Assembly: GCA_025210615.1 (NCBI GenBank)
Contig: JAOARJ010000004.1
Location: 1 to 64,000 of the forward strand
Reading direction: 5' to 3'
DNA: 64,000 nucleotides
Source: Candidatus Altimarinota bacterium
GTDB taxonomy: Bacteria; Patescibacteriota; Gracilibacteria; BD1-5; UBA6164
This document shows positions 31,124 through 41,944 of this stretch, piece by piece. Every line of letters begins with the position of its first letter. The stretch's first letter is position 1. Position numbers and translations under genes: made by a program. The notes under the pieces are model-generated. The model did no database searches and was not told the origin of the DNA. It saw only the letters and a program-made list of their open reading frames with translations.

Positions 31124-31199
31124 TGGCAGTTCCACGAGGACTCGAACCCCGATCGCAGGATTTGGAGTCCTGCATTCTAGCCAGTTGAACTATGGAACT
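31124..31199 (-). tRNA. tRNA-Trp (anticodon CCA)
   Basis: Acceptor AGTTCCA / TGGAACT, anticodon loop CTCCAAA, T loop TTCGAGT, encoded CCA. 76 bases. A CCA anticodon reads UGG only, in line with UGA not being Trp here. A hairpin AAGAGCTC / GAGCTCTT (31204-31223) separates it from tsf. Confidence 0.95.
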
Positions 31200-31230
31200 A
31201 TGCAAGAGCTCAAAAGAGCTCTTTATTTGA

Positions 31231-32022
31231 TTATATAGTAATTCTAACAAAAGATTCTAATGTATCTTGTCCGATAAAATCACCAACTTTTTTAGTATTG
31301 TCAATAACAAAATCTTGAGTTAATAAAGAAATATCTTCTTTAAATTTATTGATTTTTCCTTCTAAGATTTTTTCTAATACTTGTTCTGGTTTATTAGCCA
31401 TTTTTGGATCATTTTTCATTTGTTCCATAGCTATTTCAGTTTCTTTTGCTACAATTTCCTCAGCTATATCACTTGGTGACAAAACTTCTGGTTTAGCAGC
31501 CGTAACATGCATTGCTACTTGTTTAAGAGCTCCTTCATCAGCTGCAGCATCTTTAGCTACAACAACGGCAGCTTCTTTTCTATTTGAGTGAATATAAGAA
31601 CCAAATTTAGCTCCTTCTAGGATTTCTAATTTTTTGATAGTTAAGTTTTCGCCCATTTTAAGTACAGCGTCAGTTCTTAAAGCTTCAATTTCTTCAGTTG
31701 CAGCTTCAGCACTACCTTTAGCTTTTAATACTTCTGCCATTTTTTCTAATACTTCATTGAATTCTGGAGTAATAGCTACGAAATCAGTTTCACAAGCCAT
31801 AGCAACGATATAAGCTTTATTTCCTTCGATTAAAACTTTAATTCCACCTTCTGAAGTTTCTCTATCAGCTGCTTTAGCGGCTTTTGTTAAACCTCTTTTT
31901 CTAAGTACTTCAATCGCTTTTTCAACGTCACCATCAGTTTCAACTAAAGCTTTTTTACATTCCATCATAGAAATACCTGTAGCATCTCTAAGTTTTTTAA
32001 TATCACTAGCTGTAATTGCCAT
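31231..32022 (-). CDS. tsf: Translation elongation factor Ts
   Basis: 263 residues. Guanine-nucleotide exchange factor for EF-Tu. The N-terminal UBA domain (DIKKLRDATGISMMECKKAL) and the TDF core motif in ACETDFVA are typical; the C-terminal domain ends QDFVIDNTKKVGDFIGQ. All glycines are GGN; not one UGA is used, unlike the average gene in this window. Located 29 bases after rpsB on the same strand, the standard rpsB-tsf order, with rpsA upstream. Confidence 0.97.
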   Translation of the reverse strand: MAITASDIKKLRDATGISMMECKKALVETDGDVEKAIEVLRKRGLTKAAKAADRETSEGGIKVLIEGNKAYIVAMACETDFVAITPEFNEVLEKMAEVLKAKGSAEAATEEIEALRTDAVLKMGENLTIKKLEILEGAKFGSYIHSNRKEAAVVVAKDAAADEGALKQVAMHVTAAKPEVLSPSDIAEEIVAKETEIAMEQMKNDPKMANKPEQVLEKILEGKINKFKEDISLLTQDFVIDNTKKVGDFIGQDTLESFVRITI

Positions 32023-32051
32023 AATATAAAAATTATTTTATAAAATTAGTT

Positions 32052-32906
32052 TTATTTAGTTTCTTTTTTTTCTACTTTTTCTGCTTTAGGTTCAGCTTTT
32101 TTAGCTGGAGCTTTTTTTTCTAATCTAGCATCTTTTTTTTCTACTTTTTTGTCATCTCTTTGAGTCATTTTTTTGAACCCACCTTTTCTAGCACCACCTT
32201 TAAATCCACCTTTTTTCTCAAAACCTCCTTTTTTAGGAGCGCTAATAGCGTCTTTTAAGTATTCTAAGATAAATTTAATAGATTTAAATGAGTTAGTATT
32301 AGCAGGAACAAAGTTAGTAACAGCATCAATATCACCATTTGTGTTTAATAAAGCATAAACTGGAATATTTAATTTATTAGCTTCTAAAACAGCTTGTTCT
32401 TCAAATCTTCCATCAACTACAAATACAGCATCTGGAGTTCTTCTCATTTCTTTAAGACCTTTATATGCTTTATCTAATTTTGATAATTCAAGTAGTTTAG
32501 CTGCTTTTTCTTTTTTAGTTAAAACATCTAAATTTCCTTTTTCATTATCTTTTAATAATCTCATATAAGTAGCGATTCTTCTTTTGATAGTTCTAAAGTT
32601 TGTTAATAACCCAGGAACCCATTTTTCACTTACGTAAGGGTGTCCAGTAGCAATAGCTAAGTCTGCTAATGGTTTTCTAGCTTGTACTTTTGTAGATACA
32701 AATAATACAGTTTTCCCTTCTTTAGTTAGAGTTTCTAACTCTTTTTTAACTTCGTTTAATTTCTTTTCAGTTTTATCTAAGTCAAAAATATGAACTCATG
32801 AACTAGCTCCGTAAATGAATTCTCTCATTTTTGGTGACCAGAATGATTTTTTGTTACCAATGTGAACGATATTTGACAACATATCTTTTACAACTTTTTT
32901 AGTCAT
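32052..32906 (-). CDS. rpsB: 30S ribosomal protein S2 with low-complexity C-terminal tail
   Basis: 284 residues. S2 core motifs: NIVHIGNKKSFWSPKMREFI, VHIFDLDKT, GHPYVSEKWVPGLLTNF, DAVFVVDGR. Compared with the usual ~230-250 residues there is a tail of ~60 residues: GGF repeats (KKGGFEKKGGFKGGARKGGF) then Lys/Ala/Glu-rich blocks. A single UGA codon is seen, in GASSGVHIF, which matches the GARN-VHI region of other S2 proteins. Upstream AAGG eight bases before the ATG may serve as ribosome site. Confidence 0.95.
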
Positions 32907-32995
32907 AGTGTTTTACCTTAAGTTTTATAAATATTTCATCACATAACTTTATATTATAAAGCAGGTTTGTGATTTTTAAGTATTATTAAATTAAA

Positions 32996-34273
32996 TTATT
33001 TTTCTTCAGTTTTTTTAGTTTCTTTTTTAGCTTCAGTTTTCTTAGCTGGAGCTTTTTTTTCAGCTTTTACTTCTTTTTTATCTTCTGCTTTTGCTTCCTT
33101 TTTAGGTGCAGCTTTTTTAGTTTCTTTCTTTTCTACTTTTTTGTCATCAGCTTTAGCTTCATCTTTTTTAGCTGGAGCTTTTTTAGGAGCTGGTTTTTCT
33201 TGAAGTGCTTTTAATGATAAACCAATTCTTTTAGCTTTTGGTTCAAAATTAATAATTTTAGCTTCAATAGTTTCACCAACAGTAATAAAGTCTTTAATAT
33301 CTTTAACAACTCCGTGAGAAATTTCAGATAAGTGGATAAGACCTTGAATACCTCCAACTAGTTCTAAGAATGCACCAAATTGAGCAATTCTTGAAACAGG
33401 AGCTTTAACAACATCACCAAGTTTGTATTTTTTAGCTAATACATCCCATGGATTTTCTTGTAGTCTCTTCATAGATAATGAAATTTTATCTTCATCCATT
33501 CCGATAACCATAACTTTAACTTTTTGACCAACTTTAGCAAATTTACTAGGGTTGTTAACATGTCCCCAATCAATCTCAGAAACGTGTACTAAACCTTCTA
33601 ATCAGTCAAAAGTAATAAATAAACCATATGTTAAAATACCACTTACAACTCATTCAACAGTATCACCAATCTTTAAGCTCTTTAATGCTTCTCCTCTCTT
33701 TTCTTCAATAGCAGCTTTTTCAGAGAAAATAATTTTTTTACCATTTTCGTCAACATTAATAACTCTAACAGTAAATTCTTCTCCTACTAAACCTTCTAGA
33801 TGTTCAAGGATTTTTTCAGGATCAGCTCCTTCTACTCTAGGGTAGTGAATAGGTGTAAGTTGTGAAACAGGAATAAATCATTTTAATCCATCAATATCAA
33901 CTAATAAACCTCATTTATTAGCTTCATTAGGAACAACTTTAATAATTTCTTTACTTTCGTAATATTTATTAAGATTAGTAAGACTTTTGATTTGGTTAGC
34001 TCTCTTAAGAGAAAGAATAATCAAACCTTTGCTTTCACTATCTCATAATACAATAGCTTCAACTTTATCTCCAGCTTTAACAGAATTTAAATCAACACTT
34101 GATCCAAGTTCTTTACCAGAAACAATACCTGTAAACTGACCGTTTACATCAACTATTATAACTCTACCTTCAACTGATAATACAGTCCCTTCAATAAGGT
34201 CTCCAGTTTTTGGGTAGTTTATTTGAGCTGCCTCTTGGAATAATTCCTCAAATACGCTTTTTTCAGTAGGCAT
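32996..34273 (-). CDS. rpsA: 30S ribosomal protein S1
   Basis: 425 residues with four S1/OB domains: EGTVLSVEGRVIIVDVNGQ, the second around NKGGLLVDIDGLKGFIPVS, the third EGVVSGILTYGLFITFDGLEG, and the fourth KAPVSRIAQFGAFLELVGG. The last ~75 residues are a low-complexity Lys/Ala/Glu tail (KKAPAKKDEAKADDKK). About five UGA glycines occur, all in the middle part. S1 helps load mRNA on the ribosome, which matters in a genome where few genes show a Shine-Dalgarno. Same strand order rpsA, rpsB, tsf. Confidence 0.95.
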
Positions 34274-34352
34274 AACAATATAAAATATTAAGTAATAAAA
34301 TACAAAAAACTTTAAATATAACTAAACATTATATTTATTTTTTGCAATAAAA

Positions 34353-34430
34353 TGGGGTGCCCAATGGGTCTCGAACCCACGACCTCCAGAGTCACAACCT
34401 GGCGTTCTAACCAACTGAACTATGGGCACC
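34353..34430 (-). tRNA. tRNA-His (anticodon GTG)
   Basis: Acceptor GTGCCCA / TGGGCAC with an extra 5' G opposite C73, the identity mark of tRNA-His; anticodon loop TTGTGAC; encoded CCA. Confidence 0.95.
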
Positions 34431-34441
34431 ACAAAATTTTA

Positions 34442-34472
34442 ACCCGCCAATATTTTCTTTATTAGCGGGCTA
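34442..34472 (-). terminator. Terminator of the triple fibrinogen-like gene
   Basis: Stem CCCGCTAATA / TATTGGCGGG on the minus strand followed by TTAAAATTTTG; lies between that gene and tRNA-His. The T tract is imperfect. Confidence 0.55.
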
Positions 34473-34532
34473 ATTATATTAAAATTGCGAATAATGTCAA
34501 AAGATTTTTAGTACTTTTTTAATAATTTTATA

Positions 34533-37520
34533 TTACCTGAACCATAATCTAAATTTTTCAGAATGCCAAGGAGTATTATAAGAACTTCAAGAAGCATTAT
34601 AACTTGAATAATAATAATCTCAAGAATTAGATCAAAAATTATTTCACCATGAATTCTTTACATCATCCCAAGAATCATTATCTCTCCAAAAAAAGAAAAA
34701 CATGTTATTTTGAAAATTCATTACATCAGCCGAAATATTTTCCCAAGTTATACTTTCTCAAATAGCATAACGACTTCTATTTGTATCATCACATCATTTT
34801 TGTAATAAGCTCCAACCTGAATGTACATCTGGATGAGGCACTATATCATTTGAACTTCTTAAATCATAATTATAACTTTTCTTAAAAATACACATTTGTC
34901 ATGAACTCTCTGTTCTACTTGCATCAAATCTTACTTCACTTCAATGCATTTTACTCATATTTACTTTATGCTCATTTCATAGTCAAGCTGTTCAAATAAC
35001 AGTATCTTTATTTATGACAGCAGCTTGTGTACTAGCATGATGTTCTAATACTAATGTCCAACCTCCTCAATCTGTTGTCATATCACAATAAGCTTGAAAA
35101 GCCGCATCTCAAGTTCAAACTCAATCTGGATCTATCCAGTATAATCAATCTCAAGTACTACTTCAATCATCTAAAATATCTTTACAAGATAGTCAAGGGT
35201 TTCAAGATGTTCATTTTTTTAATTTCCTAAGCCAAAATCAGACAGATCATTCAACTTGCCATCATCAAGATCATCAAGCTACCCAAGGATAATCTGCAAC
35301 AGCTCATTCTCTTTGAAATAAGAAAGATTCATAACCAAAATTACTACATCATGTAGAATGTGAAAATCAATATAGACTCCAAGATAAATATGTAGCTCAT
35401 AATAATTTTTCATAAACATACTTTATTCATGAAAAAGTATGTCATTTGATTACTGAATAATCTGAGTCTGTCATTGTTATACAATTTCAATTTCAGCTTT
35501 GTCAAAAATCTACAACACTAGGGTTCGGAATTTTTACAGAAACAACATTATCATAAGAATTTGCATTTCAAGTATGATTCGTTGTACCATCATAAGTTAA
35601 CAAATATTGAGTTGATTTTTTAACAATTTCTCTTGAATCTTTTGTTGCTGAATTATTTCTTGTTAAAGGATTCCGAGTTCCTCAATTTTCATACAAATTT
35701 TTAAACAAATTAGCTTTAGCATTTGAATATCAAACTAATGTCCAACCTCATCAATCTGTTGTCATATCACAATAAGCTTCAAAAGCCGCATTTCAAGTTC
35801 AAACTCAATCTGGATCTATCCAATATAATCAATCTGCTGAATCAGCTTCAGTAGCTAATATATCACTACATGATTCTCATGGATTATCTGCCGAACTTCA
35901 TTTTTTAGAAATCCCTGTTTTTATAAAAAATGCATAATCATATTGTAGTCAAGAAGGTTGATTCCAATAAGAAAATCAAGTAAGGTGATCATCTCATATA
36001 CGACAAGCTTGTCAATTTGATGAAATAGAACCTGAATTCCACCAACAATTCAATAATTGTGCATCAGCACGAGGTCTATAACCATAATTAGCTAAACCTA
36101 CATCATAAAAAGTTCATAATCATCATCCATGATCGTCTGATCATGCTCATCAAATCGATATTCTATCTTTATCAGCATTTACTCAAGTAAGTCATCTACT
36201 TGTATTTAGATATAAATCAGAACCTTGTTTTATAGTTGGTTCTTTTGCATTTAAATTTGATAAATTATTTTCTGCTATTTTTCAATTTGTTAATTTTATA
36301 CTATCTCAAGCATTAAAATAATATCATAACGACTTATTACTTTGAGCTAAATTATATGACTTCCAAGCCTTGTTAGTTCATTCTTCATGCACTTTAATCA
36401 ATAACTGATTTCAAGCTAAATTAAATCATCATTTAGATTTATAATCAGCAGTAAAATTATTACTTATATTTCAATATCAATTATTTAAATCAGTCCAATA
36501 AGTAGAATCATAATATTGTACATTTCAGTCATTTGTATCTAAGTTCATTACCATTGTCCAACCTCATCAATCCGTTGTCATATCACAATAAGCCTGAAAA
36601 GCTGCACTTCAAGTTCAAACTCAATCTAGATCTATCCAATATAATCAATCTGCTGAACCAGCTTCAGTAGCTAAAATATCACTACATGATTCTCAAGGGT
36701 TACTTGCTGAACTTCATTTTTTCGGTGTTGGTATCCGATATTTAAAATCATTCATAGCAGAAGCACTATATATATAACTTCACCACATTAAATACAGATT
36801 TCAAGCTAAAGTTTTAGAGGCTATTGTTGTTCAATTAACAGACATAGTAATTAAATTACTACTATCTCTTTTAACTACTATTTTATCTCATTCTACAAAA
36901 TTGTCTTTTATAGGTGAAGCTCATTGTCAAGGAAACTCTGCTTTTAAGTATTGTAGATATACATCAAAAATATTTGTTTTATCTAAAGTATGAAAATTTC
37001 ATGTATAAATTCCAGAGCTAAATGTTCATAAAAGAGAATCTTTAAATAATACAAAAAAAGTAGAATTTACTCAATATGTTCAAGGATGTGTCCAATGAAT
37101 CTCAAATTCTCAAGAAAATTTTTGTTTTAAATAAGCAGCAGCTTGTGGTGTTTCTATTGAAGCTACATTATTATCAGTAACCGTTATATTTGAAGAAGGA
37201 GTCCAATCATTAGCTACAACTCTTGTAAAAACTTTATCAGCTTTACAACTAGAAGTCACACTATCCCATGTTTCACCATCTCAACACTCTCCTAAACATT
37301 TTCAACTACTGTCACAAATCTTCCCTGTTACATATAATTTTCAATTTAATTTTATATCACTTCACGATACATCCACCTTTCCTGTTACACTAGAAAGGTC
37401 TACCCGAGCTTGTCTAGGCATAATATTATCAGGTCATAAAGTCATATTTATCGCAGAAATAAAATTCGTTATATATATTCAGGCTAGAATAATAGAAAAA
37501 AATAAAATCAGCTTTTTCAT
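34533..37520 (-). CDS. Large secreted protein with three fibrinogen-like domains
   Basis: 995 residues. Signal peptide (KKLILFFSIILAGIYITNF), the N-terminal module shared with the proteins at 23030 and 39639 (SGSDIKLNGKLYVTGKIC, then GKCLGECG), a ~160-residue linker, then three copies of a fibrinogen-like domain. Each begins NPGESCSDILATEA or NPGLSCKDILDDG, continues GLYWIDPDGVGTG and AFQAYCDMTTDGGGWT; the CDM Cys is at about residues 312, 584 and 812. In all three the DGGGW is written GAT, UGA, UGA or GGA, GGT, TGG. Aromatic-rich ends (GGWWNSGS-like, FRLWFR) follow. Most likely a surface lectin or adhesin. Very Gly-, Ser- and Trp-rich. Confidence 0.85.
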
Positions 37521-37642
37521 AATTTTTAGTTATTTAGAGATTTATAAAATTATTTGGCTGATTATACTAATAAGGTCATATAAAATCAAGTTTTTTATAT
37601 ATATTTATTTGACAATTATATAAGCTATATTATAAAAAATAT

Positions 37643-37670
37643 TTGCAAAAAAAGTATAACTATATAAAAT
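37643..37670 (+). promoter_or_regulatory. Promoter of the sbcD-tatD unit
   Basis: TTGCAA, 16-base spacer, TAAAAT, about 30 bases before the start codon. A TTGACA on the same strand further up (about 37609) could be a second start. Confidence 0.5.
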
Positions 37671-37696
37671 TATTTTATTAAAACTAAAAAATAAAT

Positions 37697-38803
37697 ATGA
37701 AAATAATTCACTTTTCTGATACGCACCTTTGATATAATATTTCTTGAACAAAAAGAGATGATGATTTTTATAAAAACTTTAATAAAGTTATAAAAATGAT
37801 TTTAAAAGAAAAACCAGATTTTGTAATTCATACTTGAGATTTATTTCACACTTCAAATCCTTCTAATAAAGCAATAAGCAAAGCTTTAAACTGATTTCTA
37901 AAATTATCTGAAAATAAAATTAATACAATAATTATAGCTTGAAATCACTCTAAACCTCGCCTTAACACAAGCGTTTGTCCTCTTGAAATTTTTAAAGAAC
38001 TAGATTATATCTTCCCTATTTACTCAGATAATATAAGTAATATTGAATTTGATGAAATAAATTTTGTCTGCTTGCCACATATTCATGATGAAGAAATATT
38101 TAAAAAAGAATTTAAAAGAGCTCCAAAATTAAAAATAAAAAATAAAATTAATATTTTTATGAGTCATTTCGGCTTACAAGCTAAAGATTATGATGAATAT
38201 ACTGATGAAATATCTTGAGTAAATATTGAAATAAATCTACTTGAAGATTTAAAAACTTTTGACTATGTAGCTCTCGGGCATTATCATAAAAACTTTTGTT
38301 TATCAAAAAATATTTGTTATAGTTGAAGCACGGAACATACTAGTTTTAACCAAAAAAGCTATAAATTATGAGTAAATTTGCTAGAATTTAAAAATAATAA
38401 ACTATATAAAAAAACTATAAATCTAGATACTAGAAAAATAGAAGAAATATTTATAAATTGCGAAAATTTTAATAATTTCTGAGAGCTTGAAAATTATTTA
38501 GAAAATCAAAATTTTGATATAGAAAATAAAATAATAAAAGTAATTTTTGAAAATATGAATTCTAGCTTATTACTAGGCTTTAATGATGATATTATAAATA
38601 AATATTTTAAAGATAGTTTTTATTTTGAATACAAAAAATTATTTATAGAAGATAAAAAAAGTATAAATAACATCGAATTTGATGAGCAAAATATCAGTTC
38701 TAATTTACTGGATAATTTTATAGAAAATTATGATTTACCAGATAATTTTTCTCTAGAGGACAAACAAAAATTAAAACAAGAAATTTTAAATAATATTAAA
38801 TAA
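37697..38803 (+). CDS. sbcD: SbcD/Mre11-like DNA exonuclease
   Basis: 368 residues. Calcineurin-like metallophosphoesterase motifs in order: HFSDTHLGY, VIHTGDLFHTSNPS, IIIAGNHSKPR, FMSHFGLQ and ALGHYHKN. These match the Mre11/SbcD nuclease family that processes DNA ends and hairpins. No SbcC ATPase gene follows; instead tatD starts 9 bases downstream, so the partner must be elsewhere or absent. The C-terminal part is Asn/Asp/Lys-rich and divergent. Confidence 0.85.
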
Positions 38804-38811
38804 AAATAATT

Positions 38812-39615
38812 ATGATTATAGACTCACACACTCATTTACTTTTATCAAGCCAAAAAAATGATATAGAAATAGCTATAAAAGAAGCTAAAGAAAATAGAGT
38901 TACAAAAATATTTGAAATCGCCGTAAATTTAGATTATATAAAACAAGCTAGAAAGTTATCAAAAAAATATGATGAAATTTATTATAGCGCTTGAATTCAT
39001 CCTTGCGACGCAGTAGAATACGGCTTAGATAAATTAGATGAAGTAATGAATAACCTTGAAAACTTAATAGAAAATAGTGATAAATTAATTTGAATCTGAG
39101 AATGCTGACTTGATTTTTATTGGCTTAGCAAAGACGCTAAAAAAGCTCCTCAAGAAGTAGAAACTCAAAAAGCATATTTTATAGCACAAATCCGCTTAGC
39201 AAAAAAATTAAATATTCCCCTTATTATTCACGATAGAGAGGCTTGATTCTCCGTTTTTGAAATATTAAAACAAGAAGAATATTGAAACTTTGTTTTCCAT
39301 TGTTATAATGAAAACTTATGATATGCCAAAAATATTTTATCAGACTTCCCTAAAGCTATGTTCAGTTTTGCTTGAAATTTAACTTACAAAAGTGCAAAAA
39401 ATATCCAAGAAACAGCAAAAAATTTACCAATAAATAAAATAATGGTAGAAACTGACGCCCCTTATTTAACTCCACAAAAATTTAGATGACAAGAAAATTT
39501 TCCAAAAAATACTCTTTATACTCTTGAATTTTTAGCTGAACTTAGATGAGAAGATTTAGACACTCTAGAAAGTCAAATTTATAAAAATACAACTAATTTT
39601 TTCAACATAAAATAA
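38812..39615 (+). CDS. tatD: TatD-family metal-dependent DNase
   Basis: 267 residues. Metal ligands of the TatD TIM barrel: DSHTHLL at residues 4-10, IGECGLDFY, IIHDREA, FHCYNEN and VETDAPYLTP. Family members are 3'-5' DNases or D-aminoacyl-tRNA-hydrolase-like enzymes. Second gene of the sbcD unit and followed by a terminator. An insertion after GLDFY (WLSKDAKKAPQEVE) is slightly longer than usual. Confidence 0.92.
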
Positions 39616-39645
39616 AACTACTTATTTAAGTAGTTTTTTTATTTT
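39615..39645. terminator. Bidirectional terminator after tatD
   Basis: Stem AAACTACTTA / TAAGTAGTTT plus T run; overlaps the end of the convergent fibrinogen-like gene. Confidence 0.8.
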
Positions 39646-40562
39646 ATCCACATAAGTACTCATCATCAAATATAAGATTGTTCCCCCTCATCTGTTATTC
39701 AACAACCTGGTTGCCGAAGTCAATAACCTCAAATTCATTTAACTCACATAGAATGTCAACAATAAACAGCTCAATTACCTCAATTTCATAAACGAACCTT
39801 ATATACATTCCGTCCCTCGCTGTAAACATTAATAGCATTTACCTTAACTATAGCTGGAATACTTGGAGACATTTTATTATTTACTCAATACCAGTTAGTT
39901 GCGTTATTAACTCAAGAAGTTGGCTGAATAGAATTTATAAAAATATCTTTAAAAGTTTTAGCTGTCGCCCAGTTTGCTGTCATAAAATCACTTCATCAAA
40001 TTAATTGAGCCCTAAAATCATTAAAAACTAGAGTTCACCAAGCTTTATTTTTATAGTTTTGGTTATTCAAGTTTATGTTATTCTCATTAAGCAAAGTGTC
40101 ATCAGTCCAAATATTTTTATCATATCACCATATGTTTCATGAGTTAGTAGCCATTTTTCAAACTAATGTCCAACCTCATGAGTCAGTTGTCATATCACAA
40201 TATACTTGAAATTTGTCAGCTATATCTCCACCATTTGGATCTATCCAATATATTCAATCTCAAGCAGTATTATCATCAGCTAAAATCGTTTTACAAGACA
40301 ATCAAGGATTTTCTTCTGTTCCCTCTTTTATTCATAAACATTTTCAAGAATTATCACAAATTTTTCAAGTCACATATAATTTTCAGTTTAATTTTATATT
40401 AGCTCCTGTTACATCTATTTTATTTGTTAAACTAGAAATATTACCCCAAGTCGTATTATCTAATACTTCTCAAGAATTTTTAGTTATAGTAATAGCTCAA
40501 ATAAAATTAACTAAATATATTCAGCTTAAAATTAAACTTAAAAACAATATTATCTTCTTCAT
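39639..40562 (-). CDS. Secreted protein with one fibrinogen-like domain
   Basis: 307 residues. Signal peptide (KKIILFLSLILSGIYLVNF), shared N-terminal module (TKNSGEVLDNTTW, ANIKLNGKLYVTGKIC, GKCLGI), then NPGLSCKTILADD, GIYWIDPNGG and FQVYCDMTTDSGGWT at about residues 120-135. The first glycine of the DGGGW loop is replaced by Ser. The C-terminal half ends in a Gly-rich stretch with cysteine pairs (VYCGHSMGVKG, PGCGITDEG). Close paralogue of the protein at 23030, whose first ~70 residues are nearly the same. Confidence 0.8.
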
Positions 40563-40634
40563 AAATTTTATAAATTTAAATTTTTATTAACCTGATTATA
40601 ATATTTTTTATATAAAATAGCAAATTAATTTAAA

Positions 40635-40668
40635 TAAAAAACTCACTATTTCTAGCAAGTTTTTAATT
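40635..40668 (-). terminator. Terminator of the LamG-domain gene
   Basis: Minus-strand stem AAAACTTGCTA / TAGTGAGTTTT (with a mismatch) and T run. Confidence 0.55.
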
Positions 40669-40669
40669 A

Positions 40670-41872
40670 TTATTTTTTAATTTTATTATATAATTCATCA
40701 ATTTCATCTTGTGATAATCTCTTTTTATAAACTCTTATTTCATCTAATAATCATTTAAAATAATCATTTATAATTCAGTATCAGATACTCATATAAAATG
40801 TCTCTGAGAAAAATAAACTTCAAGAAGGAAATTTCATTTCGATTTTTTTACCATCTATAAAATATTCTGCTTTGTTCTCTGCTCAATCGATATTAGCAAC
40901 AAATAAATGCCATCTTCAATCATCATAATCTTCTACATTTTTTATATTATTTGTAGATAATCTAAGTTTCAGAGCCATTTGATCAGAAGTAATTCAAACT
41001 GCTGTATTAAATTCTTTTGGATTATCAAATACATCTTTAAAGTAAAAAGCAAAACTATAATCAGTATTCTCTTTTAATGATTTAGCAAATTCATTTACTA
41101 CTACTCTTTGCATCTCTCAAGAAAACTTCGTCGCTTTTCATACAACTCAATCTTCTTTTCAGATTTCTATTCATCCATCTGGAATTCAATGAAATTTATT
41201 CCCACTAATATCATATAAATATCCTTTTTCTGTAAGTGTTTCCATATTCCAATAAGCTACCAAATCTGGGTCATATTCATACTCTGAAATGTACATTATA
41301 GGAGTTAATTTTCTATCATTTCAAACTATTTTTACACTATCATCGAAATATACATAAAAAATCTCATCAGTATTCGCAATATTATTCGGTGCATCTTCTA
41401 AATCTTGAAAGGGGATATTATTTTTATCTACAAAAATTCAAAGACGATTTCACTTCCATAATATTTTTCAATCTTTACAAAAACTCATAAGCTCATATTT
41501 ATCTCCTGTTTTAGTGATTGTATAAATATAATCGCTATATTTTATATCTTTTAATTTCAATCTATCCTCCGTTAAATCTTTAGATGCATATCCTTGATAT
41601 AAAATAAAATTTCATTTTCAAGCTAAAATTCAAATAGATTTTTCAGGACTAGGATAAAATCAATTATCTTTTTTATATTGTTCTAAAGCATCAGCAATTT
41701 TTGTAATTTCTTTAGATTTTTCTTCTAAAACATTAGAATTTTTACTTGTTTTATAAAGTGAATAAGTCATCACAGTGATAATCGATACTATAACAATAGC
41801 AAGTGAAACCAAAAAGGCTGAGTAAATTATTTTTTGTTCTCTAGTATCTTTTCTCATCATTTTTTTGCTCAT
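40670..41872 (-). CDS. Membrane-anchored protein with LamG/concanavalin-like domain
   Basis: 400 residues. One N-terminal membrane helix (about residues 17-37, FLVSLAIVIVSIITVMTYSL) followed by a pseudopilin-like stretch (ADALEQYKKDNGFYPSPEKS) and a C-terminal LamG-type jelly roll: DLVAYWNMETLTEKG, YDISGNKFHGI, GRWHLFVANIDG, and FKGLLDEIRVYKKRLSQDE at the end. The LYDISGN...H-G and DEIRVY phrases are typical of LamG lectin-like domains. The N-terminal part resembles CPR pilin-like proteins in which a K-DN-x-YP motif follows the helix, but the prepilin cleavage site is not evident. Another candidate surface-binding protein. Confidence 0.8.
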
Positions 41873-41944
41873 AATCTTTTTTCTAAATATATTAAATTTT
41901 TTATAAATTTTTAGTATTTTATAAATTTTTTTGTATAAATCAAG

